Below, one piece after another: positions 55,265-64,000 of a stretch of DNA of 64,000 nucleotides (within the stretch, counting starts at the first letter, position 1; the number at the start of each line of letters is the position of its first letter). Source of the stretch: Telmatobacter sp. DSM 110680. Its GTDB lineage: Bacteria > Acidobacteriota > Terriglobia > Terriglobales > Acidobacteriaceae. The notes beneath the pieces were generated by a model. It made no database searches. It was given only the letters and a program-made list of their open reading frames with translations, and was not told the origin of the DNA. The position numbers and the translations under genes were made by a program. Location of the stretch: positions 992,001 through 1,056,000 of the forward strand of contig NZ_CP121196.1 in the NCBI RefSeq assembly GCF_039994875.1, read 5' to 3'.

Positions 55265-55689
55265 CGCTCTTTGCGGCCTCCATCGTTAGGCGTGCTGTCG
55301 CCTTTGTCGTCGCGTGTCAGGCGCTTCCAGTGATCAGTGATCGAATCGAGCATGTCGTCAAGACCGATTCCCAGTCGCTTGGCCTCAACGACGATCTCTT
55401 CAATTTCCTGCCCCAGCAACTGCGTGCGCTCCTTCCGGGTCGAGTCAGGAAGCGGTGCAACGAGAGTGCCTACGCCGGGACGGGTTTCCAATAGTCCTTC
55501 ACTGACAAGATGCGCCACGATCTTCGCTGCCGTGTTCGGATTGATCTTCAGCTCTTTGCTCAGAACCCTGACCGAGGGGAACGTATCGCCCGGGCGCAGT
55601 TGGCCTGAGATCATCGCCTTTTTTGAGGCATAAACAACCTGCTCAAAAAGCGAGAGACCAGCGCGGAATTGGATGCGAAACGGGATCAC
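55261..55689 (-). CDS. GntR-family (YtrA-type) repressor of the ABC cassette
   Basis: A 142-residue winged-helix repressor with a short C-terminal helix, as in the YtrA subfamily. The HTH covers QVVYASKKAMISGQLRPGDTFPSVRVLSKELKINPNTAAKIVAHLVSEGLLETRPGVGTLVA. Starts at ATG 55728 or 55707 would lie upstream of the predicted -10 region and inside the operator; GTG 55689 (giving M-I-P-F-R-I-Q-F) sits where transcription is predicted to begin and matches the usual N-terminus of the subfamily, so leaderless translation is proposed. The stop overlaps the ATPase gene by 4 bp. Confidence 0.85.
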   Translation of the reverse strand: MIPFRIQFRAGLSLFEQVVYASKKAMISGQLRPGDTFPSVRVLSKELKINPNTAAKIVAHLVSEGLLETRPGVGTLVAPLPDSTRKERTQLLGQEIEEIVVEAKRLGIGLDDMLDSITDHWKRLTRDDKGDSTPNDGGRKER

Positions 55690-55693
55690 ATGC

Positions 55694-55724
55694 GTACTAT
55701 TACGCATAGTACAGTAGATGTCAA
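55694..55724 (-). promoter_or_regulatory. promoter and GntR-type operator of the ABC cassette
   Basis: TTGACA (55719-55724, minus strand) is followed after 16 nt by TAATAG (55697-55702). A perfect GTACTA-7-TAGTAC inverted repeat at 55694-55712 overlaps the spacer and the -10. It matches the GT-N-TA dyad pattern of YtrA-type regulators, which points to autoregulation. Confidence 0.5.
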
Positions 55725-55833
55725 GCAATCCATGGGGAGCATTACCACATCGCTACACTATCGGAATGTTCTAGATCGCCCCTCAGGTATACTCCGGGAA
55801 CCGACGGATCATCTCAGGAGGTCACGCCCCACT

Positions 55834-57477
55834 ATGCTGCAACGTTTCCGCAGTCGCTGGTTTGCCGCTCTCACTATCGGCTTGGTTGCCAGTTCTCTCG
55901 CAATCGGACAGAACAACGCCCCCGCAAAATCTGACGCTAAAATTATCCCCACCCCCGATGCTCCCGCCGACTCCACCACTGAAGCTTCGGTCAAGGTGGG
56001 CAGCCAGACGATCGAGTATCGTGCCATAGCCGGCACGCTTACGGTCGGATCCACCGACCCGCAGGATGCCATGATCGGGTTCGACGGCAAATATCTGCCC
56101 GACGCCACGATCGACATGACTGCCAAGCCGGAAGAGCGGCCCGCGACGGCACGCATCTTCTACACGGCCTACCTACAGAAGAATCCTGCGAAGAATCGCC
56201 CCATCACCTTCCTCTATAACGGCGGCCCCGGAAGCGCCACCATGTATCTGCACATGGGTGCATTTGGACCGATGCGCCTCGTCCTGCCACAGGATTCCGC
56301 GCACCAGGAAGGCGCGCCGTACCAGATCATTCCCAACGAGTACAGTCTGCTCGATGTCAGCGACCTCGTGTTTATCGATGCTCCCGGCACCGGATTCAGC
56401 CGCATCTACGGCAAGGACGCCACGAAGGCTTTCTACGGAACCGATCCGGATGCGCACGCCTTCGACCGCTTCGTTCGTCGCTTCCTGTCGAAGTACGATC
56501 GCTGGAACTCGCCGAAGTATCTGTTTGGCGAGAGCTACGGGACGACGCGTACCGCGATTCTCACCAACCTGCTGCAGCGCCATCTCGATCTCAACGGGTC
56601 GATTTTCCTGTCGCAGATTCTGAGCTTCGATTCGAGTGCCGACGGACCGCAGGGAAATCCCGGCACCGACAATGGCTACTTCCTTGCATTACCATCAATG
56701 GCCGCGACGGCGTGGTATCACCACCGCGTCCCGAGCAAGCCGGCCGATCTTGAACCGTTCCTGAGAGAAGTGGAGCAGTTTTCTCTCGGCGCGTACGCTA
56801 CTGCTTTACTGCAGGGTGCGGACCTGCCCGAAGCGCAGAAGAAGGACGTTGCTGCCAAGCTCGAAAGTTATACAGGAGTTCCTGCGGCCTACTGGATCAA
56901 AGCCAACTTGCGTGTGAGCGGCGGTGAATTTTCAAAAGAACTGCAATCGGAGATGGGAATCACGACGGGCCGCCTCGACACTCGCTACGAAGGCCCGGAC
57001 ATCGATCCTCTGAGCGAAGAGGCCGAGTACGATCCCTTCGGCTCGGCGACTTCCTCCGCTTACAACACGGCCATTAATCAGTACGCACGCGACACGCTCA
57101 AGTACGGTGAAAACCTGACATATAAGCCAAGTGCCCGCGAAGCCAATGGCTTCAATTGGGATCTGCATCATGCGCCACCGGGCTCACAGGGATGGGATGA
57201 CTCCAGCGTCAACGTTATGCCAGACCTGTCGATGGCCATGAAGCGCAATCCGAAACTCAAAGTTTTGCTGATGGGCGGCTACTACGATCTTGGCTGCACT
57301 TATTTCGGCGCGACCTACGAGGACAAGCACCTGCAGATTCCGCAGTCGCTGCAGAGCAACATCCACTATCGCTTCTTCCAGACCGGCCACATGGTTTACA
57401 TCACTACGCCCGCGTTGAAGGAACTCCACGACGCCACGGCGGACTTCATCAAGAGCACCGAGGACGGAACGAAGTAG
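55834..57477 (+). CDS. secreted S10-family (carboxypeptidase-like) serine peptidase
   Basis: A 547-residue alpha/beta-hydrolase exported by a signal peptide (about residues 1-27, SRWFAALTIGLVASSLAIG). The nucleophile Ser is in LFGESYGTTRTA, the S10 hallmark FLYNGGPGSATM supplies the oxyanion hole, the late Asp in MGGYYDLGCTY and the His in FFQTGHMVY complete the triad. S10 enzymes of this kind remove C-terminal residues of peptides. AGGAGG lies about 11 nt before ATG 55834; the longer frame from 55669 overlaps the GntR promoter and is not used. A palindromic repeat element follows. Confidence 0.9.
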   Translation: MLQRFRSRWFAALTIGLVASSLAIGQNNAPAKSDAKIIPTPDAPADSTTEASVKVGSQTIEYRAIAGTLTVGSTDPQDAMIGFDGKYLPDATIDMTAKPEERPATARIFYTAYLQKNPAKNRPITFLYNGGPGSATMYLHMGAFGPMRLVLPQDSAHQEGAPYQIIPNEYSLLDVSDLVFIDAPGTGFSRIYGKDATKAFYGTDPDAHAFDRFVRRFLSKYDRWNSPKYLFGESYGTTRTAILTNLLQRHLDLNGSIFLSQILSFDSSADGPQGNPGTDNGYFLALPSMAATAWYHHRVPSKPADLEPFLREVEQFSLGAYATALLQGADLPEAQKKDVAAKLESYTGVPAAYWIKANLRVSGGEFSKELQSEMGITTGRLDTRYEGPDIDPLSEEAEYDPFGSATSSAYNTAINQYARDTLKYGENLTYKPSAREANGFNWDLHHAPPGSQGWDDSSVNVMPDLSMAMKRNPKLKVLLMGGYYDLGCTYFGATYEDKHLQIPQSLQSNIHYRFFQTGHMVYITTPALKELHDATADFIKSTEDGTK

Positions 57478-57490
57478 CCAATGCATGTCA

Positions 57491-57540
57491 CCCGAATGAA
57501 GCCAGGTCAACCTGAATGAAGCCAGGTCAACCCGAATGAA
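57491..57540. repeat. 20-bp tandem repeat, 2.5 copies
   Basis: Two full units (57491-57510, 57511-57530) differ at one base; a half unit follows. Each contains GAATGAAGCCAGGTCAA. They lie just past the S10 peptidase stop and immediately before a hairpin element. Confidence 0.7.
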
Positions 57541-57545
57541 GTGTC

Positions 57546-57609
57546 ATTCTGAGCGCCGCACGCTTGGGGCCCCGCGGACACCGTCCGTGGGGTAAGCGGC
57601 GCGAAGAAT
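57546..57609. repeat. REP-like palindromic intergenic element
   Basis: A long imperfect hairpin: outer ATTCT/AGAAT, then GCGCC/GGCGC, GCTT/AAGC and an inner CCCCGCGGA/TCCGTGGGG around CACCG. From memory, elements that start ATTCTGAGCG and end CGAAGAAT recur between genes in acidobacterial genomes, which suggests a dispersed REP family. Confidence 0.55.
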
Positions 57610-57711
57610 CTGCCACGTCCGAAAAACGCGTTACTTCCGAATTGGCCACGATCCGCTCTCGACCGTCCAAGAGGCGCTCAGGGTCTGGTGTTCAGCGATA
57701 ATGATCACTGC

Positions 57712-57981
57712 ATGGGGAAACGAAGCCACGCGAAATGCAATCGAACACCGGCCCCTTTGCCACGGTTCAGCTTCAGTGCCTTTGGACTCGACAAGTCAAC
57801 TTGGGCATTTGTAGTTGGAATGTTTGTCTTGGCTTACGGTACAGCCGCGATGCAATACAGCCGTTGGAACCACGCCGAGAACGCCCTCGTTCATCCAGTG
57901 TTCCACCCGTGGGCGATCGTCTTGGGACTTGCGTTGATCGTTCTGTCCTTCACCAAATGGAAACAGAAGAAGCGCCCCTGA
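57712..57981 (+). CDS. small membrane protein
   Basis: An 89-residue frame starting MGKRSHAKCNRT with two hydrophobic segments (about 34-50, AFVVGMFVLAYGTAAM; about 64-80, WAIVLGLALIVLSFT) and a basic tail KWKQKKRP. The positive-inside pattern supports a real membrane protein, but no family is recognised and no clear ribosome site lies upstream. An upstream in-frame start at 57688 is possible. Confidence 0.45.
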   Translation: MGKRSHAKCNRTPAPLPRFSFSAFGLDKSTWAFVVGMFVLAYGTAAMQYSRWNHAENALVHPVFHPWAIVLGLALIVLSFTKWKQKKRP

Positions 57982-58070
57982 ACTCAACCGGACCGAGCGA
58001 AGGCGAAGATTCGGCATAGGGAAGAGTAGTCCACGATCCACTCGGAACCCGCGTTTATACTCGCACGCAT

Positions 58071-58337
58071 ATGCTTGGAGTTCTGGAAGACCTCGTAGCA
58101 ACGCGAACCAATAATGATAGAAATGGCACTCTAGCCAGTGCGTGGGACGAAGTTCTGTTGTGGCGCGACCTGCACCGCTTGGCTAATGAAAGTCTGGTTG
58201 AACCAATCGATGGCCTTTCTCTTCCGGATTTCGATTCTCTCGAAAGAAGGCGTTTCCGCGACGTAAAAACGAGCGAGGTGTATGTGTATATCCCTGCCGG
58301 GGAGAAGCGTTCTCCACAGTTCAGGAGATGCGATTAG
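58071..58337 (+). CDS. hypothetical small protein
   Basis: An 88-residue frame with an even, protein-like composition (MLGVLEDLVATRTNN; SAWDEVLLWRDLHRLANESL; TSEVYVYIPAGEKRSPQFRRCD). It has no signal peptide or membrane segment. No ribosome-binding site is obvious and no family is recognised. It lies in a run of short hypothetical genes on the plus strand. Confidence 0.4.
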   Translation: MLGVLEDLVATRTNNDRNGTLASAWDEVLLWRDLHRLANESLVEPIDGLSLPDFDSLERRRFRDVKTSEVYVYIPAGEKRSPQFRRCD

Positions 58338-58399
58338 CCAAGTTTTCCCGGATCGCGCCCGAGTGACCGCCAAACCGAAAATAACGAAATAGCCAACAG

Positions 58400-58615
58400 A
58401 TGACTAGCAGATTTGAGAAAGACGATATTGTCGAAGTGAATTCTGAGGCGCGACTGCCCTTCAAGGTGCCAAGGAGGAAAGGGGTGGTCCGATTTGCCTA
58501 CGACCACAACCCACCCGCCTATGAGGTTGAGTTTTATTGGGAGGGCCGCTCGCTAGGAACGCACTATCTTACCGAGGACGAGCTAGAGCCATTTCAATTC
58601 GAGAGTCGAGCCTAG
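58400..58615 (+). CDS. small SH3-like beta protein
   Basis: A 71-residue frame rich in beta-strand patterns: FEKDDIVEVNSEARLPFKVP, RRKGVVRFAYDHNPPAYEVEFYWEGRS, THYLTEDELEPF. The layout recalls small SH3-like proteins such as DUF4926 and KOW-like domains. The similarity is by pattern only. Function unknown. Confidence 0.5.
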   Translation: MTSRFEKDDIVEVNSEARLPFKVPRRKGVVRFAYDHNPPAYEVEFYWEGRSLGTHYLTEDELEPFQFESRA

Positions 58616-58828
58616 ATCACCGCCAACCCGGACATTACTAGTCAAGTAATAGTGCATCCCCAATGTTCCCGCCATATCGCTGCACTTTGAGGAATCAGAG
58701 GCGCTATTGCCGTCAGCGCCAGCGACTCCGTATCAGCTTCGATCCTCTCCAAAACTTCCGTGATCTTACAGGCCGGTCCCATTCGGTCCAGAATTACTCT
58801 CAACGGACAGCAGGAACCGAAGATCGCG

Positions 58829-60106
58829 ATGAGACAGAGGGTGAGAAAAACAGCTTCAGGGCAAGCGCGGTTTTCTGCGCTCTCGGTACTGTTTCTCTGC
58901 CTTGTCTCCGCGGCATTGCGGGCGCAAAACCCTACTCCTGATGTGAGCGCCTCCGCTGCCGCAGGTGACGCCAAGGCGCAATTCGCTCTCGGCGATTACT
59001 ACTTTCGCGTCCGATTCGCGACACTCGATTATGCAGATGTCCTTATCTGGTACCGAAAAGCCGCTGCCCAGGGTTATGCTCCTGCGCAGAATCAACTCGG
59101 CAGTATGTATCAATACAACACCGGCTTGCCGCAGAACGACAAGAGCGCCGTAAACTACTACCGTCTCGCAGCCAATCAAGGCTATGCGCCCGCGCAGTTC
59201 AATCTGGCCGCGATGTACGAGGATGGCCGCGGCGTCCATCGCGACTACAAGCAGGCGCTCAGCTGGTACCGCAAAGCCGCCGACCAGAATCTTTCCAGCG
59301 CAGAGAAGCAAATCGGGTATTTCTACCAGTGCGGATTCGGCGTCAAGCGTGACTTTGCGCAGGCTATGGCTTGGTATCGCCGTGCTGCAGACCACGGCAA
59401 CGCAGACGCGGAAAATCAGCTGGGCTACATGGCCGAAGAAGGCTGGGGCCAGACCCAAGATTACAACGCGGCTCTCTCGTGGTTTTACAAAGCAGCTGAA
59501 CACGGCAGCAACCAGGCCGCGGAGAACATCGGCTACATCTTTCAGCATGGTACCGGCGTGCAGACCGACTACGCGCAGGCGATGTCGTGGTTCATCAAAG
59601 CTGCAGCCCAAGGCAACAGCGACGCGGAAAACCAGCTTGGCTGGATGTATCAATTCGGACAGGGCGTGCAGGTTGACAACGCGCGGGCTTTGACTTGGTA
59701 CGGCTTGGCCGGCGATCTAGGAAATACGAAGGGCAAAAATAATCTTCAAGCCCTCACCGACGATCTGGAGGACGACGGCGGGGAGTGGCAAAACGCTACG
59801 GCGTCCGTCAGCGATGTTGCGGTCGCACAAGCTCAACGATGGGCGAAAATTCGGGATCTTCAGATCGGTATTGACCGAGCCGAGGCCCATGCTCTCTATC
59901 AGGACGATTACGCCGGACAACTCGAACACATAGGCCACGGCAAAAGCAAAGCGATGGCCGAGGTTTTCAACGCGATGGGAACTGTTGGCGCTGTTCAGCA
60001 TCAGGTCGAAGCCGAGAAGTCTCGAGCTGAAGCTGCGCGCTTGCACGAGGAGTTGGCGCAGATCGAAAGCCCGATTCAATCCGCCGCCGGGGTTCCGCTT
60101 CCTTAA
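58829..60106 (+). CDS. secreted Sel1-repeat protein
   Basis: A 425-residue exported scaffold protein. A basic N-terminus and hydrophobic signal (MRQRVRKTASGQARF, SALSVLFLCLVSAALRAQ) are followed by about seven Sel1 repeats (about 35-300) and a C-terminal helical region (VQHQVEAEKSRAEAARLHEELAQIE). It shares architecture but not close sequence with the Sel1 protein at 3865-4968. ATG 58829 is chosen over 58760 because it begins the signal peptide and has AGGAACC upstream. It is convergent with ppc. Confidence 0.85.
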   Translation: MRQRVRKTASGQARFSALSVLFLCLVSAALRAQNPTPDVSASAAAGDAKAQFALGDYYFRVRFATLDYADVLIWYRKAAAQGYAPAQNQLGSMYQYNTGLPQNDKSAVNYYRLAANQGYAPAQFNLAAMYEDGRGVHRDYKQALSWYRKAADQNLSSAEKQIGYFYQCGFGVKRDFAQAMAWYRRAADHGNADAENQLGYMAEEGWGQTQDYNAALSWFYKAAEHGSNQAAENIGYIFQHGTGVQTDYAQAMSWFIKAAAQGNSDAENQLGWMYQFGQGVQVDNARALTWYGLAGDLGNTKGKNNLQALTDDLEDDGGEWQNATASVSDVAVAQAQRWAKIRDLQIGIDRAEAHALYQDDYAGQLEHIGHGKSKAMAEVFNAMGTVGAVQHQVEAEKSRAEAARLHEELAQIESPIQSAAGVPLP

Positions 60107-60169
60107 GAGTTTCCAGAATCGAGGCCGTTTAAATTCGATCTGATTTTCCGACAAGCGATTGAAACGAGA

Positions 60170-63025
60170 TCAGCCGGTGTTTCGCAGGCCCGCTGAAATT
60201 CCGCTGATGGTCGCTGCAATTGCGCGATTTACCTCTGGGGTATCTTCGCCGGCGCGTTTGCGTCGCAGCATATCGACCTGGATCAAATGCATTGGATCGA
60301 CATATGGATTGCGCAGTTTGATGGAGTGCGCCAGCACCATATTGCTTTCCAGCAATTCTTTCTGCTTCGTAATCGCCAGCACCGAGCGGACAGTGCGATG
60401 GAACTCTGCATCGCACATGTCGTAGATTCGCTCACGGAGATTCGCATCGGTTACCAGTTCTGAATAGAGCCGCGCCGTCGCCAGGTCCACCTTTCCCAGC
60501 GCCATCTCAACGTTGCGCAGCAAGTCGATGAACAGCGGAAATTCTCTGGCCATCTCCTGTAACAGTTCAAGTGAACCTGGCTTCTTCGTGAACTCCTCGA
60601 TCGCGAATCCTACGCCAAACCACGCTGGCACCAACAGGCGCGACTGTGTCCAACCGAACACCCACGGAATTGCCCGCAAGTCCGATAGCTTCGGAGATTT
60701 GTTACGCCGTGCCGGTCGCGAGCCGATCTTCGCGTGCTCCAGTTCGGCTACCGGCGTCGATTGCTCAAAGTATGTTACGACTTGGGGATCGTCGAGAATG
60801 TGCTTGCGATAGAATCCGAACGAAATTTCGGATAGCTCATCGAGGGCGGATTCCCACTCAGGCTTGAGCACGCCGGTGAAGTGACCCTCGGGATCGCGCG
60901 CATTCGGCCGGGCAAGAGCGTCGAGCGAAGCCGCAATCATCAACTCAAGATTGCGTTCCGCCAGCACTTCGTCTGCGTACTTGAAATTCAGGACCTCGCC
61001 TTGTTCGGTAATGCGCAACTGGCCTTCGAAGGCGTCCATTGGTTGCGCAAAAATCGCGCGATGCGTGGGTCCGCCGCCGCGTCCTACGGTGCCGCCTCGG
61101 CCATGGAAGAGCCGCAGTTTCACGCCGCACTCTCGCGACACAACGTGCAGGTCACGATGCGCACGGAAAATCTCCCACGTGCTGGTGAGCATGCCTCCGT
61201 CTTTGTTCGAATCGGAGTAGCCCAGCATCACTTCCTGCCAGTTGTCCCACGACGCCATCAGCTTGCGATAATCCGCGCGGGTCCATAGCTCGCGGCAGAT
61301 CGCAGGTGCCTGACGGAGATCTTCGATCGACTCAAAAAGCGGGACGGGCATCAATCCCGGATCACGCCCACCACCTTCAACGGTGACGCCGCCGAGCCGG
61401 GCCAGCCGGACGACTGCCAACACATCCTCAACACTTGAGGCCCCGCTGATCACGTAGTGCCGGACCGCTTCAGGGGAGCAGCCTTGCTTGATCTCCGCTA
61501 CCACGCGGAAGGTCTCCAGGACTGACGTCGTTTCTGCCGACATTCCCGCCGGCAACTGCGGAGCGATGGTGTCGCTGATTGCCTCCTGCAATGCCGCCGC
61601 ATGAACGCGGGCATGTTGCCGGATATCCAGCGTGTGCAGATGCAGCCCGAAGGTCCGGACCTGCAGAATCAGCGGATCGATCAGCGTCCGCGCAATGCGC
61701 AATCCGGCATTGGCCGCGAGAGAGGACCGGAGGGTTTCGAGATCGTCTAGAAATTCCTCAACGTTGCAATACTCCGGCAGCACCTGCGCCAGCTTATCCT
61801 GCCCCTGCGTGAGCGTGTAGGGCATCACCGGCAGGGTTGCGCCATGCTTGCCGGTTTGCTCAAGCGTTCTCTGGATGCGCGCTTTTACGCAGATGATGAA
61901 ACGACGATAGTACTCGAACTCGTACTGCGCGCCGAAGACCTGCGACTCCGGCGTGTGGACAAGCGCGACGTACGCCTGCAGGCGCTGACGCAATTCCTCA
62001 CTGACGGGCCTTTGCTGCGCACTGGTAGTCAGCAGATCGATGATGTCGTCGAGGCGTGCCTGGTAGTAAAGCAGTAGATGGCCGCGTGCCAGTTCAATCG
62101 CATCGCGCGTCACCTCCGGCGTCACAAACGGATTGCCGTCGCGATCGCCTCCGATCCACGAGCCGAAGCGCAGCACCTGCGGCAACTCATGCGCCTCGAT
62201 CTCGAGGTCGTATGCAGCGCGAAGTGCTTCGGATATCTCGCGGTACAAACCCCACAGTGTTTCGAAGATGGAGACGTCGTAGTAGTCGAGTCCCATCTTC
62301 ACTTCGTCGTACACGGTTGGCCTGCGCGACCGCACTTCATCGGTCTGCCAGAGGCTGGTGATCTCGGCGCGGATCGCTTCTTCCAGCCGCACCAAATCCT
62401 GTTCTGGAACTGGGATGCGATCGAGCGTGGCAAGGAATTCGCCGATGCGCCGGCGTTTGAACATCACGGATCGCCGCGCGACTTCGGTGGGATGAGCGGT
62501 GAATACCGGGACAATGAGGATGCGTCGAAGCCAGTCCATGGCCTCATCGGCGGTGATGCCCACTCGCCGCATCTCGCACAAGGTTCCGGCCAGCGATCCA
62601 CGTTGACGCCCCTTGGCTCCGCTCAATTGCAAAGCGATTCGCCGCCGCTTGCGGTGATTGGTTTCGGCTAGGTTGATCAGCTCAAAATAAAACGCAAACG
62701 CGCGTGTAAGTAGGATGGCCCGTTCGGCCGGCAGAGAATGGACCAATTCGAGCGCCTTCGCTCCCTGGCGCTCGGCTTCTTTCTCGTCACCGCGGGCCTC
62801 GGCATCGCGTCTTGCGATAGTTCCTTGCCGCAGAGCCTCGACGTGATCGAAGAGGTCTTCGCCTGCCTGCTCCCGCAATACCTCACCCAGGAGTGTGCCC
62901 AGCGAGCGTACATCGCGCCGCAGGGGAGCTTCCTTGAGATCACCCGAGCGTGCTTCAAGCTCCGCCAGTCGCTGCGACCAGCTTTCCGGATTCCACAAAA
63001 GCGCCATCGTCTCTTGATTATGCAT
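60170..63025 (-). CDS. ppc: phosphoenolpyruvate carboxylase
   Basis: Carboxylates PEP with bicarbonate to oxaloacetate, replenishing the citric-acid cycle. The active-site His is in VFTAHPTEVARRSV, followed by GGDRDGNPFVTPEVT, VMLGYSDSNKDGGMLTSTWE, FHGRGGTVGRGGGP, and the conserved C-terminal ISAGLRNTG. About 951 residues, normal for the family. ATG 63025 (MHNQETMALLW) avoids overlap with the upstream ABC-F gene, while the frame extends to 63094; ATG 63007 (MALLWNPE) is another option. Confidence 0.95.
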   Translation of the reverse strand: MHNQETMALLWNPESWSQRLAELEARSGDLKEAPLRRDVRSLGTLLGEVLREQAGEDLFDHVEALRQGTIARRDAEARGDEKEAERQGAKALELVHSLPAERAILLTRAFAFYFELINLAETNHRKRRRIALQLSGAKGRQRGSLAGTLCEMRRVGITADEAMDWLRRILIVPVFTAHPTEVARRSVMFKRRRIGEFLATLDRIPVPEQDLVRLEEAIRAEITSLWQTDEVRSRRPTVYDEVKMGLDYYDVSIFETLWGLYREISEALRAAYDLEIEAHELPQVLRFGSWIGGDRDGNPFVTPEVTRDAIELARGHLLLYYQARLDDIIDLLTTSAQQRPVSEELRQRLQAYVALVHTPESQVFGAQYEFEYYRRFIICVKARIQRTLEQTGKHGATLPVMPYTLTQGQDKLAQVLPEYCNVEEFLDDLETLRSSLAANAGLRIARTLIDPLILQVRTFGLHLHTLDIRQHARVHAAALQEAISDTIAPQLPAGMSAETTSVLETFRVVAEIKQGCSPEAVRHYVISGASSVEDVLAVVRLARLGGVTVEGGGRDPGLMPVPLFESIEDLRQAPAICRELWTRADYRKLMASWDNWQEVMLGYSDSNKDGGMLTSTWEIFRAHRDLHVVSRECGVKLRLFHGRGGTVGRGGGPTHRAIFAQPMDAFEGQLRITEQGEVLNFKYADEVLAERNLELMIAASLDALARPNARDPEGHFTGVLKPEWESALDELSEISFGFYRKHILDDPQVVTYFEQSTPVAELEHAKIGSRPARRNKSPKLSDLRAIPWVFGWTQSRLLVPAWFGVGFAIEEFTKKPGSLELLQEMAREFPLFIDLLRNVEMALGKVDLATARLYSELVTDANLRERIYDMCDAEFHRTVRSVLAITKQKELLESNMVLAHSIKLRNPYVDPMHLIQVDMLRRKRAGEDTPEVNRAIAATISGISAGLRNTG

Positions 63026-63045
63026 GACCGGAAATGAGGGCCGTC

Positions 63046-64000
63046 TCAGGAGTTTGCTGATTGGCCTTCCAACTGCAGCGTCAAGTCTTCCCACTCGGTC
63101 GTAAGCGATGCGAGTTGAGATCGCAATTCAGCGGCGAGATCGGAAAGTCGCTGTGTCTCCGCTGCCGAAATGTAGACTCCAAGTTGTTCTTCGGTCGTCG
63201 CGATCGAGGCCTCAACCCGTGGAATTTCCTCCTCGAGAAACACGCACCGCTCTTCCATCTGTTTCTGCTTGATCGGATTCAGACGTCGTATCCGACCATC
63301 CCTAACTCCATTCGATCCATCAGGTCCGCCTTCGATGACGATGGTCCCGATCCGGGTTGGAGTCGTAGACACTTCGGACCGTGCTTGCGCCTGGGCAAAA
63401 ACTGGTTTCGGAGAGGGGGTGGCAGCCGTCGCCGCAGCGGCCAGCTCTTCCTTCTTCCTCAGATAGTCTTCGTAGTTGCCGGGATAGGTGTTGATTACAC
63501 CGTTCTCCACCTCGATAACGCGTGTCGCCAGGCGATCAATGAAGTAGCGATCGTGAGAGACGAAAACTACCGTGCCGGAGAAGGCCGCAATGGCTTCAAG
63601 CAAAACGTCTTTGGCACGCATGTCCAGGTGGTTTGTTGGCTCGTCGAGCAGAAGGAAGTTCGAAGGCGATACGAGAATTCGCGCCAGGGCGTAGCGGTTG
63701 CGCTCTCCGCCTGAAAGCACGCCCAGCGGTTTGAATACATCGTCGCCTGAAAACAGAAAGCAGCCGAGCAGGGAGCGCAATTCCGATTCCGGCACTTTCA
63801 TGGCGGCGCGGCTCATGTCATCGAGCATGCGTGAGTCGCCATCCAGAACCTTGTACTGGTCCTGTGCAAAATATTCACTGAGCACATTGTGGCCAAGCTT
63901 GACGATGCCGGAGGTCGGCTTTTCCACCCCGCTGAGCAGCTTGATCAACGTGGATTTGCCCGCGCCATTGACCCCCACAAGGGCTACGCGATCTCCGCGC
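63046..64000 (-). CDS. ABC-F family ATPase, 5' end outside window
   Basis: The frame is open to the right edge: the residues before the first in-frame start read RGDRVALVGVNGAGKS, a Walker A motif, so the N-terminal ABC domain lies outside. Visible are the second Walker A, signature LSGGERNRYALARILV, Walker B NFLLLDEPTNHLDM, the switch FVSHDRYFIDRLATRVIEV, and a C-terminal coiled coil (about the last 80 residues, KQMEERCVFLEEEIPRVEASIATTEEQL), as in Uup/YdiF-type proteins. ABC-F proteins act on the ribosome as translation factors or give resistance. ppc follows after 20 bp. Confidence 0.93.
   Translation of the reverse strand, partial: RGDRVALVGVNGAGKSTLIKLLSGVEKPTSGIVKLGHNVLSEYFAQDQYKVLDGDSRMLDDMSRAAMKVPESELRSLLGCFLFSGDDVFKPLGVLSGGERNRYALARILVSPSNFLLLDEPTNHLDMRAKDVLLEAIAAFSGTVVFVSHDRYFIDRLATRVIEVENGVINTYPGNYEDYLRKKEELAAAATAATPSPKPVFAQAQARSEVSTTPTRIGTIVIEGGPDGSNGVRDGRIRRLNPIKQKQMEERCVFLEEEIPRVEASIATTEEQLGVYISAAETQRLSDLAAELRSQLASLTTEWEDLTLQLEGQSANS

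Noticed and set aside
58642..58782. 46-codon minus-strand frame with a helical, protein-like sequence
   Set aside because: No ribosome site or partner and no conservation evidence; kept only as a curiosity in the gap before the second Sel1 gene.

Overview
The window (about 58-60 % G+C by eye) is an ordinary chromosomal segment of a Gram-negative, very probably acidobacterial genome (Terriglobia/Acidobacteriaceae type). This rests on gene content from memory and not on a search: glucan phosphorylases of the short GT35 type, PadR-HAAS pairs, a GntR(YtrA)-ABC cassette, Sel1-repeat secreted proteins, large RND efflux loci, a formylglycine sulfatase with its radical-SAM maturase, and many ArsR/SRPBCC, DinB and GyrI-like stress proteins. 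No rRNA, tRNA, CRISPR array, prophage or intact insertion sequence was seen.

Layout. 1-10 kb is housekeeping: purD (cut by the left edge), a small membrane protein coupled to miaA, lpdA, a Sel1-repeat secreted protein, tdh, a DUF1801-like protein, an ArsR/SRPBCC pair, and thrS followed by a tiny coupled ORF and a clear terminator. 10-21.8 kb holds an M48 protease, TspO, DinB, cysK-cysE, a GNAT, a PadR-HAAS pair, a membrane-tethered LuxR-type regulator with a DUF4199 protein, a secreted GH49/GH28-like glycosidase with PKD and PA14 modules, and a site-2-protease-like M50 protein. 21.8-36.7 kb is a double efflux locus: a leftward RND permease/adaptor/outer-membrane channel operon and a rightward MdtABC-like operon, diverging from a 0.67 kb control region.

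36.7-48.0 kb is carbohydrate metabolism: a GyrI-like protein, a glucan phosphorylase fused to a PtsP-like GAF domain, a small coiled-coil protein behind a highly structured leader, a polytopic membrane protein, a second glucan phosphorylase, and a decarboxylase/epimerase/galactokinase operon. 48.0-64 kb holds a cold-shock protein, a GNAT, a second small coiled-coil protein, the divergent maturase/sulfatase pair, a GntR-ABC-permease cassette, an S10-like peptidase, a few small hypothetical proteins, a second Sel1 protein, ppc, and an ABC-F ATPase cut by the right edge.

How genes work together: cysK and cysE make cysteine from serine; the two phosphorylases release glucose-1-phosphate from storage glucan, while the epimerase and galK feed galactose into the same hexose-phosphate pool; the maturase installs formylglycine in the sulfatase before Tat export; the RND operons supply two inner-membrane pumps but only one visible outer-membrane channel. 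The most notable features not explained by standard annotation are the two related small coiled-coil genes (one behind a multi-hairpin leader that could mask its ribosome-binding site), the 40-residue CxxC ORF coupled to thrS, the GAF-phosphorylase fusion, a 150-residue Ser/Thr/Ala insertion in the MdtC-like pump, and a sulfatase lacking the usual N-terminal Asp-Asp metal ligands.
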